DNA of 64,000 nt. Source: an uncultured Neomegalonema sp. (GTDB lineage: Bacteria > Pseudomonadota > Alphaproteobacteria > Rhodobacterales > Rhodobacteraceae). The notes below the pieces were generated by a model. It was given only the letters and a program-made list of their open reading frames with translations. It had not been told where the DNA came from and did no database searches. This document shows, piece after piece, positions 16,160-25,800 of the stretch (position 1 is its first letter; every line of letters starts with the position of its first letter). Location of the stretch: NCBI GenBank assembly GCA_937995735.1, contig CALKIZ010000003.1, positions 1 through 64,000 on the forward strand. The letters are read 5' to 3'. Made by a program: the position numbers and the translations under genes.

Positions 16160-17956
16160 ATGACTGAGACCCTCACGACTCTGCGTGATACGTTTGGCTT
16201 TGACGGCTTTCGGCCCGGTCAGGAAGAAATCGTCGAGGCTGCAATGGCGGGTGAAGACTTGTTGGCCATTATGCCGACCGGGGGCGGAAAATCTCTGTGT
16301 TTTCAGCTTCCTGCGATTGTTCGTCATGGGTTGACGGTGGTGGTTTCGCCGCTGATTGCGCTGATGCGTGGCCAAGTCGCGCAAATGCGAGAGATCGGCG
16401 TTGCCGCGCGGTCATTGTCGTCGGGTAATACATCCGAGGAAAACGCGCTGGCGATGACCGAGGCGGAGGATGGTGCGCTCGATATGCTGTATCTGTCGCC
16501 GGAGCGGTTGGCACGGCATGGAATGAAGTCCTTCCTCAAACGAATTGGCGTGACGATGATTGCGGTCGATGAGGCGCATTGTGTCTCGCAATGGGGGCAT
16601 GATTTTCGCCCTGAATACCGTATGATCGGCGAGGTGCGTGATGCGTTGGGCGGTGTGCAGGTTTTGGCGTTTACGGCGACGGCAGATGAACTGACCCGCA
16701 AAGACATAGAAGACAAATTATTCGCCGCAAAGCCCCGAACCTTTCTGCGTGGGTTTGATCGCCCGAATATCAGTCTAGCGATGACTCCGCGTAATAATGG
16801 CAGGAAACAGCTGCTTGATTTTCTGGCACGGCACAAAGACGAGAGCGGTATTATCTATTGCCAGTCCCGTAAGCGGGTTGAGGATACTGCGGATCATTTG
16901 CGCAAAAATGGCATCAATGCTTTGGCGTATCATGCCGGGTTAGACCCTCAAACGCGGAGCAACACACAAGACACATTTTTGCGCGAGGACGGTGTGGTTG
17001 TCGTGGCGACGGTCGCTTTCGGTATGGGGATTGATAAGCCTGATGTGCGGTTTGTCTTTCACATGGATTTGCCAAAGAATATTGAGGGTTATTATCAGGA
17101 AATTGGGCGCGGTGGGCGTGATGGCCTGCCCGCTACAGCGCATTTGCTTTATGGTATGGGCGAGGTGCGCCAGTACCGGCAATGGATAGATGAAAGCGAC
17201 GCGGGCGAAGATCAGAAACGGATTGAGCGCCAAAAACTCACGGCGCTGGTTGGCCTTTGCGAAACGACCCAATGCCGTCGCACGGCTTTGCTGGGATATT
17301 TCGGTGAAGCGGCTGGTGGCTGTGGCAATTGCGATATTTGTCGGGGCGAGGTCGAGACAATTGACGGTACTGTGCTTGCTCAAAAGGCGTTGTCCGTCAT
17401 TTTGCGAACCCGTGAAATTTTCGGTATGGAGCATTTAATCACTGTGCTTCGCGGCGAGCGCAATCCGATGTGTGACAAACATGGCCATGCCGATTTGCCG
17501 ACTTTTGGGGTGGGTGCGGATATTCCAAAAACAGAGTGGCGCAGCATCTTTCGCCAAGTTTATGCGGCGGGCTATGCCAGCGTCGATGTCGAAAACTATA
17601 GCCGTTGGACCGTGACGGAAGAGGGTTGGAAGGTCTTGCGCGGGCAACAAGCCGTTACCTTGCGTAAACCGGGTAAAACCGCGAAGACCCACGAAGCTGG
17701 CATTGATATGAGTGATGCGGATTCGGCTTTGTTTGATGATCTGAAGTCGTTGCGGCGGGAACTTGCGAAAGAGCGCGATGTACCCGCTTATGTTATCTTT
17801 GCTGATCGGACGCTGATCGAAATGGCGTCGCTTGCTCCGGTGGATGAAAACGGGTTGCGCGATGTGCATGGTGTTGGCGAGAAAAAGATCGAACGCTATG
17901 GCGCTGCATTTTTGGGCCGGATAAAACAGCATAAGCGACGGAGCGCGGCAGCATGA
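16160..17956 (+). CDS. recQ: ATP-dependent DNA helicase RecQ
   Basis: A 598-residue 3'-5' helicase. Walker A PTGGGKS is at about 39-45, DEAH at 137-140 and the aromatic-rich loop QWGHDFRPEYR directly after. The conserved CQSRKRVE and QEIGRGGRDG motifs follow, then the zinc-binding set C...CRR...CGNCDIC, a winged helix, and a C-terminal HRDC domain (LRRELAKERDVPAYVIF). It acts in recombinational repair and replication restart. ATG 16160 is preferred, with TTG 9 bp upstream as an alternative. It is oddly placed between mvaB and the hydratase gene, whose start overlaps the recQ stop. Confidence 0.96.
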   Translation: MTETLTTLRDTFGFDGFRPGQEEIVEAAMAGEDLLAIMPTGGGKSLCFQLPAIVRHGLTVVVSPLIALMRGQVAQMREIGVAARSLSSGNTSEENALAMTEAEDGALDMLYLSPERLARHGMKSFLKRIGVTMIAVDEAHCVSQWGHDFRPEYRMIGEVRDALGGVQVLAFTATADELTRKDIEDKLFAAKPRTFLRGFDRPNISLAMTPRNNGRKQLLDFLARHKDESGIIYCQSRKRVEDTADHLRKNGINALAYHAGLDPQTRSNTQDTFLREDGVVVVATVAFGMGIDKPDVRFVFHMDLPKNIEGYYQEIGRGGRDGLPATAHLLYGMGEVRQYRQWIDESDAGEDQKRIERQKLTALVGLCETTQCRRTALLGYFGEAAGGCGNCDICRGEVETIDGTVLAQKALSVILRTREIFGMEHLITVLRGERNPMCDKHGHADLPTFGVGADIPKTEWRSIFRQVYAAGYASVDVENYSRWTVTEEGWKVLRGQQAVTLRKPGKTAKTHEAGIDMSDADSALFDDLKSLRRELAKERDVPAYVIFADRTLIEMASLAPVDENGLRDVHGVGEKKIERYGAAFLGRIKQHKRRSAAA

Positions 17957-18735
17957 CCGAGACTTTACGCATCGACAGTGATGCGCGCGGTGTTGCAACA
18001 GTCACGCTCACACGCGGTGAAAAGCACAACGCGATGAATGGTCAGATGATGACCGATCTAACGCAAGTTGCCGCAACATTAGGGGCTGATCCTGCGGTGC
18101 GCGCGGTTGTTTTTGCCAGTGAAGGAAAGAGCTTTTCCGCTGGTGCTGATCTTGGTTGGATGCGTGAGCAAGTGGCGGCGGATCGAGCGGGCCGAATTGC
18201 CGAAGCCACGCGGCTTGCGAACATGCTGCGTGCGTTGAACGAGATGCCAAAGCCTCTTATTGCCCGGGTGCATGGTAATGCTTTCGGCGGGGGCTTGGGG
18301 ATTATCAGTGTTTGCGATGTGGCAATTTGTGTTGAAGACGCAAAATTCGGGTTCACGGAAACGCGGCTCGGGATTATTCCCGGAACAATCTCGCCTTATG
18401 TGCTTGCGCGGATGGGCGAGGGGCGTGCCCGGCGGGTTATGATGTCATCCCGAATATTTGGCGCGGATGAAGCAAAGGATCTGGGATTGATTGCGAAGGT
18501 TGTCACTCAGGAGGATCTCGACTCAGCGGTGGAGACAGAGATTGTTCCTTATCTGAGTGCCGCCCCTGAAGCCGTGGCTCGGGCAAAAGCACTGGTCCGT
18601 AGCTTAGGCCCGGTGATTGATGATGACGTGATTGCAGGAACTATCAATCGATTGGTGGACACGTGGGAAACAGATGCAGCGCGGGAGGGTCTCTCCGCTT
18701 TCTTTGATAAAACGAAACCGAGTTGGGTTTCGTGA
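17953..18735 (+). CDS. liuC: Methylglutaconyl-CoA hydratase (crotonase family)
   Basis: A 260-residue crotonase-fold enzyme. The oxyanion-hole segments are ASEGKSFSAGADLGWM and GNAFGGGLGI, and FTETRLGIIPGTISPYV carries the catalytic Glu in the form typical of 3-methylglutaconyl-CoA hydratase. It makes HMG-CoA from methylglutaconyl-CoA, directly upstream of MvaB in leucine degradation, which supports this call over a general enoyl-CoA hydratase. Its start overlaps the recQ stop (ATGA). mutS follows 22 bp downstream on the same strand. Confidence 0.85.
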   Translation: MTETLRIDSDARGVATVTLTRGEKHNAMNGQMMTDLTQVAATLGADPAVRAVVFASEGKSFSAGADLGWMREQVAADRAGRIAEATRLANMLRALNEMPKPLIARVHGNAFGGGLGIISVCDVAICVEDAKFGFTETRLGIIPGTISPYVLARMGEGRARRVMMSSRIFGADEAKDLGLIAKVVTQEDLDSAVETEIVPYLSAAPEAVARAKALVRSLGPVIDDDVIAGTINRLVDTWETDAAREGLSAFFDKTKPSWVS

Positions 18736-18757
18736 TGCGATATGTGTATGCTTCCCC

Positions 18758-21394
18758 ATGAGCGCGCCAACTAAAACCAGCGGCGAGAAAATCACGCCGT
18801 CAATGCAGCAATATTTCACCGTCAAAGAACAGCATCCAAAAGCGTTGCTGTTTTTTCGTATGGGCGATTTTTACGAGCTGTTTTTTGATGATGCCGTAAA
18901 AGCCGCCGCAGCGCTTGATATTGCATTGACCAAACGCGGCAAGCATCAGGGTGAAGACATCGCAATGTGCGGTGTGCCAGCCCATTCTGCCGAAGGGTAT
19001 CTCGCTCAGTTGACCCGTAAAGGGTTCACGGTGGCCATCTGTGATCAGATGGAATCACCGGCAGAAGCCAAAAAGCGTGGATCAAAATCAGTTGTTCACC
19101 GGGATGTCGTTCGAGTCGTAACGCCGGGTACTTTGACTGAAGACACGTTGCTGGATGCTCGCACTCATAATTTTCTCGCGGCTTACGCAGAAGTGCGCGG
19201 GGAGGTGGCGCTCGGATGGCTTGATATGTCATCGGGCGAGTTCGCCGTGTCGCGCACTGCTGACGGATTAAATGCGGAGCTTGCGCGGATTGCACCCTCG
19301 GAAATTTTAATTTCAGAAAAAGCCTTTGAAGATTCCGAATTGCTGTCGGTTTTAGAAGAGGTCGCTCAGGTAACACCGCTCGGTGCGGCCAGTTTCGACA
19401 GCACATCGGCTGACCGGCGGATATGCGAGCTGTTTAAAGTTAGCTCGCTTGATGCTTATGGCGCGTTCGACCGGGCCGAGCTTTCGGCAATGGGCGCATT
19501 GGTGGATTATGTTGCCATTACGCAGAAAGGGGCGTTGCCGCACATCCGTCCTCCCCGGCGGGAAGAGCTTGGGTCGGCAATGCGGATTGATGCAGCAACG
19601 CGGCGGAATCTCGAACTGACCAAGACTCTCGGTGGAGAGCGTGCGGGGTCTTTGCTTGCGACGATTGACCGGACTGTCACTGGGGCTGGCGCGCGTCTTC
19701 TTGCCTCGCGCCTTGCTGCGCCGCTCACGGATGTTGCGACGATTGTGAGGCGGCAGGATTCGGTTTCATGCCTGCGTGATGATCCGGATTTATCGGATAC
19801 CTGCCGGAGTAGTTTGAAATCTGCTCCTGATATAGCGCGGGCGTTGTCGCGTCTTTCGCTGGGTCGGGGAGGGCCGCGCGATTTATCCGCCATGCGCGAT
19901 GGATTGGCAGCAGCAGCGACCCTAGCGCGGCGATTGGAATTGATGAATGACCTGCCTGCTGAAATCGCCGAAGCGGGTGTCGCCTTGCAGGGACATGAGG
20001 CTCTGACAGATCAGTTACGTGGTGCGCTCGCCGCTGACTTGCCTATGCTGGCGCGTGAGGGAGGGTTTATAGCAGCGGGTTGGAATGCTGCCCTTGATGA
20101 ACTGCGCGGCTTGCGTGATGACAGTCGCCGTATTGTCCGCGACATGGAGGCACGGCTAAAAACCGAGAGCGGCATTAATGCGCTGAAGATTAAGTTTAAC
20201 GGTGTCCTCGGGTATTTTATCGAAGTCCCTCCGGCCCATGCCGACAAGATGACGGACGAGCAATTTATCCATCGGCAAACCCTCGCAAGTGCCGTGCGGT
20301 TTACGACGGGGGAGTTGGCCGATCTGGATGGCCGTATTTCAAGAGCAGGCGCGCAAGCCATCGAAGCGGAGCTTGCCTTGTTTGAGGAATTGCGCGCGGC
20401 GATTTTGAGTCGCGCGCCTCAGATCTCCGCAGCGGCGGAAGCACTGGCGGTGCTGGACACGTCAGCTGCGCTTGCAGAGCTGGCCGCAGATGAAGGTTGG
20501 ATTCGCCCGCGTGTGGACGGCTCTCTTACCTTTGCCGTAGAAGGCGCGCGGCATCCTGTCGTTGAAGCAGCGTTAAAGGCCGGAGGCGAGCAGTTCGTTG
20601 CCAATGATTGCGATCTTTCGGACGAGCGGCTGTGGTTGCTTACGGGGCCTAACATGGCCGGTAAGTCCACTTTTCTCAGGCAAAACGCCTTGATTGCAGT
20701 GCTAGCGCAAATGGGGTCCTTTGTTCCGGCGCGTGCGGCACATATCGGGATTGTGGATTGCCTCTTTAGCCGTGTCGGGGCGTCGGATGATCTCGCACGA
20801 GGGCGCTCGACCTTTATGGTCGAGATGGTCGAAACCGCCGCGATCCTGAATCAATCCGGCGAGCGTGCGTTGGTCATCCTTGATGAGATTGGTCGAGGAA
20901 CCGCGACTTTTGATGGGTTGAGCATTGCTTGGGCGACGGTTGAGCATTTGCATGATGTCAATAAATGCCGGGGGCTATTCGCGACGCATTATCACGAATT
21001 GACAGAGCTTGCGGCGCGGTTGGATGGGACAAAAAATGCGGCGATGAAAGTGGCTGAATATCAGGGCGACATAATCTTTTTGCACGAGGTTGAACCCGGC
21101 GCAGCCACGCGCAGTTATGGTGTGCAAGTGGCGCGCAAAGCGGGTCTGCCTGCCTCAGTCGTTGCCCGTGCGCGTGAAGTCCTCGAACGATTGGAAAAGG
21201 GCGATGCCGAGGGCGGTGAGGCGCGCATACGCGCTCTTGTGGATGATTTGCCTCTTTTTGCCGCGACTGCCGTTAAAGCTGAAGCGGAAAGTGGCCCGTC
21301 TCCGGTTGACGAAGCTCTATCGTCGCTTGATCCTGATGCGATGAATCCGCGCGAAGCTCTTGATGCGCTCTATCGACTTAAAGCTCTGATTTAA
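18758..21394 (+). CDS. mutS: DNA mismatch repair protein MutS
   Basis: An 878-residue MutS with the mismatch-wedging FYE at residues 38-40 (GDFYELF), then the connector, lever and clamp domains. The C-terminal ABC ATPase has Walker A GPNMAGKST, signature-like STFMVEM, and Walker B LVILDEIGRGT. The helix-turn-helix dimer end is QVARKAGLPASVVARAREVL. It recognises mismatches and recruits MutL. Length is normal. ATG 18758 (MSAPTK) is used; the longer frame upstream lies inside liuC. Confidence 0.97.
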   Translation: MSAPTKTSGEKITPSMQQYFTVKEQHPKALLFFRMGDFYELFFDDAVKAAAALDIALTKRGKHQGEDIAMCGVPAHSAEGYLAQLTRKGFTVAICDQMESPAEAKKRGSKSVVHRDVVRVVTPGTLTEDTLLDARTHNFLAAYAEVRGEVALGWLDMSSGEFAVSRTADGLNAELARIAPSEILISEKAFEDSELLSVLEEVAQVTPLGAASFDSTSADRRICELFKVSSLDAYGAFDRAELSAMGALVDYVAITQKGALPHIRPPRREELGSAMRIDAATRRNLELTKTLGGERAGSLLATIDRTVTGAGARLLASRLAAPLTDVATIVRRQDSVSCLRDDPDLSDTCRSSLKSAPDIARALSRLSLGRGGPRDLSAMRDGLAAAATLARRLELMNDLPAEIAEAGVALQGHEALTDQLRGALAADLPMLAREGGFIAAGWNAALDELRGLRDDSRRIVRDMEARLKTESGINALKIKFNGVLGYFIEVPPAHADKMTDEQFIHRQTLASAVRFTTGELADLDGRISRAGAQAIEAELALFEELRAAILSRAPQISAAAEALAVLDTSAALAELAADEGWIRPRVDGSLTFAVEGARHPVVEAALKAGGEQFVANDCDLSDERLWLLTGPNMAGKSTFLRQNALIAVLAQMGSFVPARAAHIGIVDCLFSRVGASDDLARGRSTFMVEMVETAAILNQSGERALVILDEIGRGTATFDGLSIAWATVEHLHDVNKCRGLFATHYHELTELAARLDGTKNAAMKVAEYQGDIIFLHEVEPGAATRSYGVQVARKAGLPASVVARAREVLERLEKGDAEGGEARIRALVDDLPLFAATAVKAEAESGPSPVDEALSSLDPDAMNPREALDALYRLKALI

Positions 21395-21443
21395 TCGTCT
21401 GCCCTTTAACCATCCGTTCACCATAAAAGTTCACGCTCGCGAC

Positions 21444-21812
21444 ATGCTTGCTCCTATTCGCCATTTAATTGGGTCGACCCGTTATTCCCTGCAAGGTGTC
21501 CAAGTGCTTGTGCGCGAGATGGCGGCGCGGATTGAGATCGGCGCTTACTTTATTGCGCTCGGTCTTTTGGCTCTTTTCGGTGCAGAGCTGCGGCACTGGA
21601 TTATCATTACCGTGCTGTTTCTTATTTTATTGGCAGTTGAAGCGTTGAATACGGCGATTGAAGCAATCGTGGATCGTATTTCACCGGAACGCAGTGATTT
21701 TGCGCGTGATGCAAAAGATCTAGGGTCTGCCGGAGTGTTCTTGGTCGTGCTGGCGACCAAATGCTATTTGATCGCGGCTATCCTGAGTTCGCTTGGTTTT
21801 TTTAATTTCTGA
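21444..21812 (+). CDS. dgkA: Diacylglycerol kinase
   Basis: A 122-residue integral membrane kinase with three predicted membrane helices (about 33-48, 52-70 and 98-117). The family signature EALNTAIEAIVDRIS (66-80) supplies the catalytic and metal-binding Glu residues (66 and 73), followed by the conserved AKDLGSAGV. It phosphorylates diacylglycerol to phosphatidate at the inner membrane, recycling lipid by-products. It follows mutS on the same strand and is close to another phospholipid gene, pgsA. Confidence 0.95.
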   Translation: MLAPIRHLIGSTRYSLQGVQVLVREMAARIEIGAYFIALGLLALFGAELRHWIIITVLFLILLAVEALNTAIEAIVDRISPERSDFARDAKDLGSAGVFLVVLATKCYLIAAILSSLGFFNF

Positions 21813-21820
21813 TCACGGTA

Positions 21821-22294
21821 CTAAGCTCGTTGGATAAAATACCGTCCTTCCGGCACACCGTCAGGGGTGGGTAACATCTCGAACCCCTCAAATTTAGCGT
21901 TCGTGACGATCAATGCACCCGGCGCGAGGATACCATGCAGAACGTTTCCGACGGCATCCGCTAATGGACGGTCTTTCCCGGGGACGCCAATGCCCAGATC
22001 ATAATGGGCGAGCGATATGGTTTTCCCGACCCGTTCCGCAAGCTGTTCGATCATCGCGACCGCTTCGCCTTCAAGATACAGCTCTTTTGGCGGGATAGAA
22101 GACGGGTGGGCTTTCATCGCACGATCAATTGACCAGATGTCACGGTCGGGCGCGATTTCGCACAAGTGATGGTATGTCCGCCCGTTTCCAAGGCCAATAT
22201 CGAGGAATTGTCCTTCGGGTGCGTGGTCAACTGCCCAGCCCAAACAGTCTCTTTGGGCGGTAAGGCGGCGAATAACACTATCTAATCTGCTCAT
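21821..22294 (-). CDS. Class I SAM-dependent methyltransferase-like protein
   Basis: A 157-residue protein. FLDIGLGNGRTYHHLCE (residues about 31-47) is a Rossmann-type SAM-binding motif I, and the next acidic strand ends in IWSIDRAMKAH. LAHYDLGIG and GILAPGALIVTN resemble later strands of the fold. It is short for the family, lacking a separate substrate domain, so its substrate is unknown and catalysis is unproven. An AGGA site lies 7 bp before the ATG at 22294; a GTG 3 bp upstream is an alternative. It is divergent from pgsA and convergent with dgkA. Confidence 0.75.
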   Translation of the reverse strand: MSRLDSVIRRLTAQRDCLGWAVDHAPEGQFLDIGLGNGRTYHHLCEIAPDRDIWSIDRAMKAHPSSIPPKELYLEGEAVAMIEQLAERVGKTISLAHYDLGIGVPGKDRPLADAVGNVLHGILAPGALIVTNAKFEGFEMLPTPDGVPEGRYFIQRA

Positions 22295-22335
22295 CACAGC
22301 TTCCTATGAGGCGTTTCTGTCGCTATCAAGGCCCA

Positions 22336-22977
22336 ATGATCTGGACCGTACCAAATATCCTCACGATTATTCGTGTTATCGCCGCGCCTTTCGTCGCGCT
22401 GTCCTTTGCGGTGTTCGAGCGTCCCTTTGCGGATTGGTTTGCATTTTGCCTGTTTATGGGCGCGGCATTTACCGATTTTGTCGATGGTTGGTATGCGCGG
22501 AAATTCAACGCCACCAGTGCTTTTGGTAAGATGCTCGATCCGATTGCAGATAAAGCGATGGTGATCATCGCGCTTTTCTCGCTCGCGGTGCTCTACGGTG
22601 TGAATTGGTGGTTTGCCATTCCAGCAACAGTGATTCTGCTGCGAGAAGTGTTGGTTTCCGGGCTGCGGGAATACCTTGGTGATATTAAGCTCGACGTGAC
22701 CAATCTGGCGAAATGGAAGACGACGGCGCAAATGTGTGCGATTGGCGGTTTGTTCCTCGCTGCGGGTTGGAACACTTATTTCGATGTCGCGGATGTCAAA
22801 ACTGCCGGAGAACTTGCTACGCGCAAGATGAAGATTGCCCGAGTTGGCGGTGGTTACGTCTTCTATCTGTCGATGGGTTTGCTTTGGGTAGCCGCTGCGC
22901 TGACTCTGATCACTGGTTGGGATTATTTCCGCAAAGGTATGCGTTATATCCGCGAGGCTGATGGAGTCGCGTCATGA
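22336..22977 (+). CDS. pgsA: CDP-diacylglycerol-glycerol-3-phosphate 3-phosphatidyltransferase
   Basis: A 213-residue multi-span membrane enzyme. The CDP-alcohol phosphotransferase motif is complete: DG-WYAR-(8)-G-KML-D-PIA-D in the segment DFVDGWYARK...GKMLDPIADK. It makes phosphatidylglycerol-phosphate, the first committed step to PG and cardiolipin. ATG 22336 (MIWTVPN) has AAGG upstream and fits the family start; a start at 22306 is possible. Its stop overlaps the start of the small gene that follows. Confidence 0.94.
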   Translation: MIWTVPNILTIIRVIAAPFVALSFAVFERPFADWFAFCLFMGAAFTDFVDGWYARKFNATSAFGKMLDPIADKAMVIIALFSLAVLYGVNWWFAIPATVILLREVLVSGLREYLGDIKLDVTNLAKWKTTAQMCAIGGLFLAAGWNTYFDVADVKTAGELATRKMKIARVGGGYVFYLSMGLLWVAAALTLITGWDYFRKGMRYIREADGVAS

Positions 22978-23219
22978 TTGGGCCTTTACTGGGTGCGATT
23001 GTATTGATCGCCGTGGTCGTATTTTACAATCGGCGGCGGGGTGTCGGACTCGGTAACAGTCAGCCAAAACCGATCAAGCGCAACTGTAAATGGGTCGCAA
23101 CTGGTGATCCTGAGCGCCGTTTGCGTGAGTATCGTTGCGATACATGCGGTGTCACCGGGTATTCATCAACTGGGAATCCGCCTGTTGAATGCAAGCAAGG
23201 TTTGAAAACCGGAAGCTGA
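22974..23219 (+). CDS. Small membrane-anchored protein with CxxC motif
   Basis: An 81-residue protein coupled to pgsA by an ATGA overlap. Residues 3-18 form one membrane helix (GPLLGAIVLIAVVVFY), followed by RRR. The soluble part holds CKWVATG, YRCDTCGVTGYSS and a last Cys (VECK), which could make a small zinc ribbon or disulfide module. The family is not known to me. Translation coupling argues that it is real and works with the membrane. Confidence 0.75.
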   Translation: MIGPLLGAIVLIAVVVFYNRRRGVGLGNSQPKPIKRNCKWVATGDPERRLREYRCDTCGVTGYSSTGNPPVECKQGLKTGS

Positions 23220-23346
23220 AGACACTCAGTATCCTTGGGTCCACAGTTTGTTGATTTGCCAATGCAGTTTGCCTCTAACAAGGCTGCGGCATTGACGCGA
23301 TGCAACAAAAACTTAGCTTGCATTCTGTTCCCCTTCGGAGATTCGG

Positions 23347-24456
23347 ATGCTAGACGACACAAACCATACAAACCTTGAGATGCACCACCCCGGCGAAGTT
23401 GGACGCCTGCAACATGCGGAGTCTGACCATCCGGCTGTACCGCGCGGTAAGGTGGGTATTCTGGTCGCGAATCTCGGAACGCCGGACGGAACAGATTATT
23501 GGTCCATGCGGCGCTATCTCAAAGAGTTCCTCAGTGATCGCCGTGTTGTGGATGTGAATCGCGCGCTGTGGTGGCCGCTATTAAATCTTGTCATCCTGAC
23601 CAAGCGCCCGTTCAGCTCTGGTGAGGCTTACAAGTCTATCTGGAACGAGGAAGCAAACGAGTCGCCTCTGCTGACGATCACAAAGGATCAAGTCGCAAAA
23701 CTGAAAGATAAACTTCACGGGCTTTATGGAGATCAAGTCGAAGTGGATTTCTGTATGCGCTATGGCAACCCTTCGACCATTCATAAGATCAAAGAGATGC
23801 AGGAAAAAGGCTGTGAGCGGATTGTCTTCTTTCCGCTCTATCCGCAATACGCCGCGCCAACAACGGGTACGGCCAATGATCAGGCTTTCAATGCGCTGCA
23901 AAAACTAAGGTGGCAGCCCTATATCCGGACTGTGCCTGCATATTATGAGCATTCCGGTTATATCGGCTCGCTCGCGAATGTTTTGAAAGAGCACATGGCG
24001 GAACGTGAAGCCAAAGGGGAGGGCAAACCTGATGTTGTGGTCGCCTCTTATCACGGAGTTCCGTTGCGCTATTTGATGTCTGGTGATCCCTATCATTGCC
24101 AATGCCAGAAAACGACGCGCTTGCTGCGTGAGCATCTTGGCTGGGACAAAGACTATCTGGAGACAACCTTCCAATCTTTGTTCGGCAAGGAAGAATGGCT
24201 GCGGCCTTATTCCGTTGAACGTGTCGCCGAGCTTGCCAAAGAAGGGAAAAAGGATCTGGTGATCTTTGCGCCCGGATTTTCTGCGGATTGTGTTGAGACA
24301 CTGGAAGAGATCAACGAGGAAATCAGGGAAGCTTTTGAGGAGGCGGGCGGCGAGCGCTTCACCTATCTGCCCTGTCTGAACGACCGCGATGATCACATCG
24401 ATATGTTGGTCGACGTGATCGGCAATGAAGCTCAGGGGTGGCTGCAACGGAATTAA
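23347..24456 (+). CDS. hemH: Ferrochelatase
   Basis: A 369-residue enzyme that inserts ferrous iron into protoporphyrin IX, the last step of haem synthesis. VGILVANLGTPDGTDYWSMR opens the fold after a roughly 35-residue N-terminal extension. The ferrochelatase signature is seen as FPLYPQYAAPTTGTAND and ASYHGVPLRYLMSGDPYHCQ, with the metal-binding His in SYHGVP and the catalytic Glu in GFSADCVETLEEI. CGGAG lies 7 bp before the ATG. It is longer than the shortest alphaproteobacterial forms because of the N-terminal extension. Confidence 0.96.
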   Translation: MLDDTNHTNLEMHHPGEVGRLQHAESDHPAVPRGKVGILVANLGTPDGTDYWSMRRYLKEFLSDRRVVDVNRALWWPLLNLVILTKRPFSSGEAYKSIWNEEANESPLLTITKDQVAKLKDKLHGLYGDQVEVDFCMRYGNPSTIHKIKEMQEKGCERIVFFPLYPQYAAPTTGTANDQAFNALQKLRWQPYIRTVPAYYEHSGYIGSLANVLKEHMAEREAKGEGKPDVVVASYHGVPLRYLMSGDPYHCQCQKTTRLLREHLGWDKDYLETTFQSLFGKEEWLRPYSVERVAELAKEGKKDLVIFAPGFSADCVETLEEINEEIREAFEEAGGERFTYLPCLNDRDDHIDMLVDVIGNEAQGWLQRN

Positions 24457-24525
24457 GCATCGCTATTTTTACGCATTGCAAGGATAAGAGCGAATAGAGC
24501 AACAAGCACGAGAAGACATTATCCT

Positions 24526-25719
24526 TTAACGCGGTTTCTTTAATCGTGAGAAACGGGACCAGTTAACTTTAACCCCAAGAAATAATAAGATTATTATGGA
24601 TAATATTGTTGCAGCAGCACCAGCAAAAATCATGAAATGATAGATGTTCATGCTTTTTCCAGTGTCTTTAAGTTTTTCATTTTCCAATCTGAGGACGATC
24701 AGTCGTTTTGGGTTGTCCGCAGCAACTTTTATTGGAATTTGATCTCCCACAGATAGTGAGCGAGCGTTTAAAAAGCTCGCAGAACTCACTGTTTTTTGCT
24801 CCCCCTTTGCCGGATGGTCGTATTTTAGATGATAGTCAGTGATCTCTGCAATTTTGTATTGTTCTTCTGAGCGGCTTTCAGCAATCGCACGTGCTTGCGT
24901 GCACGGGAGTTTTTGATTCAGTTCAAATTTGAGGAGACCTCCGTCAACGGGTGAAAGTCGGCAATGGTTTTCAATTTCAATAATTTCTGCATTAGTGTTG
25001 ATATATTCAATATCATCACCGCTTGATGAAAACGAAAACCATGCTCCCATAGCCATTACTGTGAGGCCGAAAGTAACGCCGTGAAACGACCATCGTGCTA
25101 GAAATGCTCTGAAGCCGGTGGCTGCTTCGCCAATTTTTCCGCCTTTATTGCTCTCTTTAAGATAAAGAAAGGGAGGACGTTTGTTCGCAGTTTTTGCTGG
25201 TGGCCATGCAAACGACGCAAGAACTACAAGGATTGCTGCTGTGATCCCCAGTGACGAGAGTGTTTCATGAGAACCAACTCTTGGATTATCCCCACTTCCG
25301 ACGGCAATTTTCGTACGATCTCCAATTGCCAGATGATCAATGCGTAACGACACTGACTGGCTAAGCTCGCGCTTATGCTGCTTGCCGTCTGGCCCGATCC
25401 ATTCGACGATAGCGAAGCGGGTACGATCAACTTTGAATAACCGTTCGGTGGACGTATTTTTTGTGTTTTCCGCCTGTTCACAGGATTCGGCAGGCTGGCT
25501 TTTTCTGTCACCTTCTTGTTCCCAAACCAAACTACACTCATCGCGAAAGTCGATAATTTCAGCCTGAACAGTACTTAACGTGAAAAAATTTACGACATTG
25601 CCGATGAAGCCAATACTCAGAAATATGCCAAATATAAGAGCTAAAATTCCGAAAGATCCGACATGAGCGATATAGCGCCCAATCCATGTTTTCGGCTGCT
25701 TTTTTGAAAAAAGGCCCAT
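24526..25719 (-). CDS. DUF3592-like membrane protein with two repeated modules
   Basis: A 397-residue protein with about four membrane helices (near 22-48, 155-175, 213-235 and 360-385). Two extracytoplasmic modules lie between helices 1-2 and 3-4. Each begins with a strand followed by Cys pairs (VQAEIIDFRDECSLVW and AEIIEIENHCRLSP) and ends with a VGD/IGDRTKIAV or VGDQIPIKV strand, as in DUF3592 proteins. This looks like an internal duplication. Cys content suggests disulfides in the periplasm. The gene is more A+T-rich than its neighbours, consistent with recent transfer. Function is unknown. Confidence 0.75.
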   Translation of the reverse strand: MGLFSKKQPKTWIGRYIAHVGSFGILALIFGIFLSIGFIGNVVNFFTLSTVQAEIIDFRDECSLVWEQEGDRKSQPAESCEQAENTKNTSTERLFKVDRTRFAIVEWIGPDGKQHKRELSQSVSLRIDHLAIGDRTKIAVGSGDNPRVGSHETLSSLGITAAILVVLASFAWPPAKTANKRPPFLYLKESNKGGKIGEAATGFRAFLARWSFHGVTFGLTVMAMGAWFSFSSSGDDIEYINTNAEIIEIENHCRLSPVDGGLLKFELNQKLPCTQARAIAESRSEEQYKIAEITDYHLKYDHPAKGEQKTVSSASFLNARSLSVGDQIPIKVAADNPKRLIVLRLENEKLKDTGKSMNIYHFMIFAGAAATILSIIILLFLGVKVNWSRFSRLKKPR

Positions 25720-25800
25720 AAACGATTTCTCCGGTTAAATAATGAAGTGCGAGTATATCGGTAGTATTTGCCGTAAAATGCAACGTATAAGGCGGCAAAT

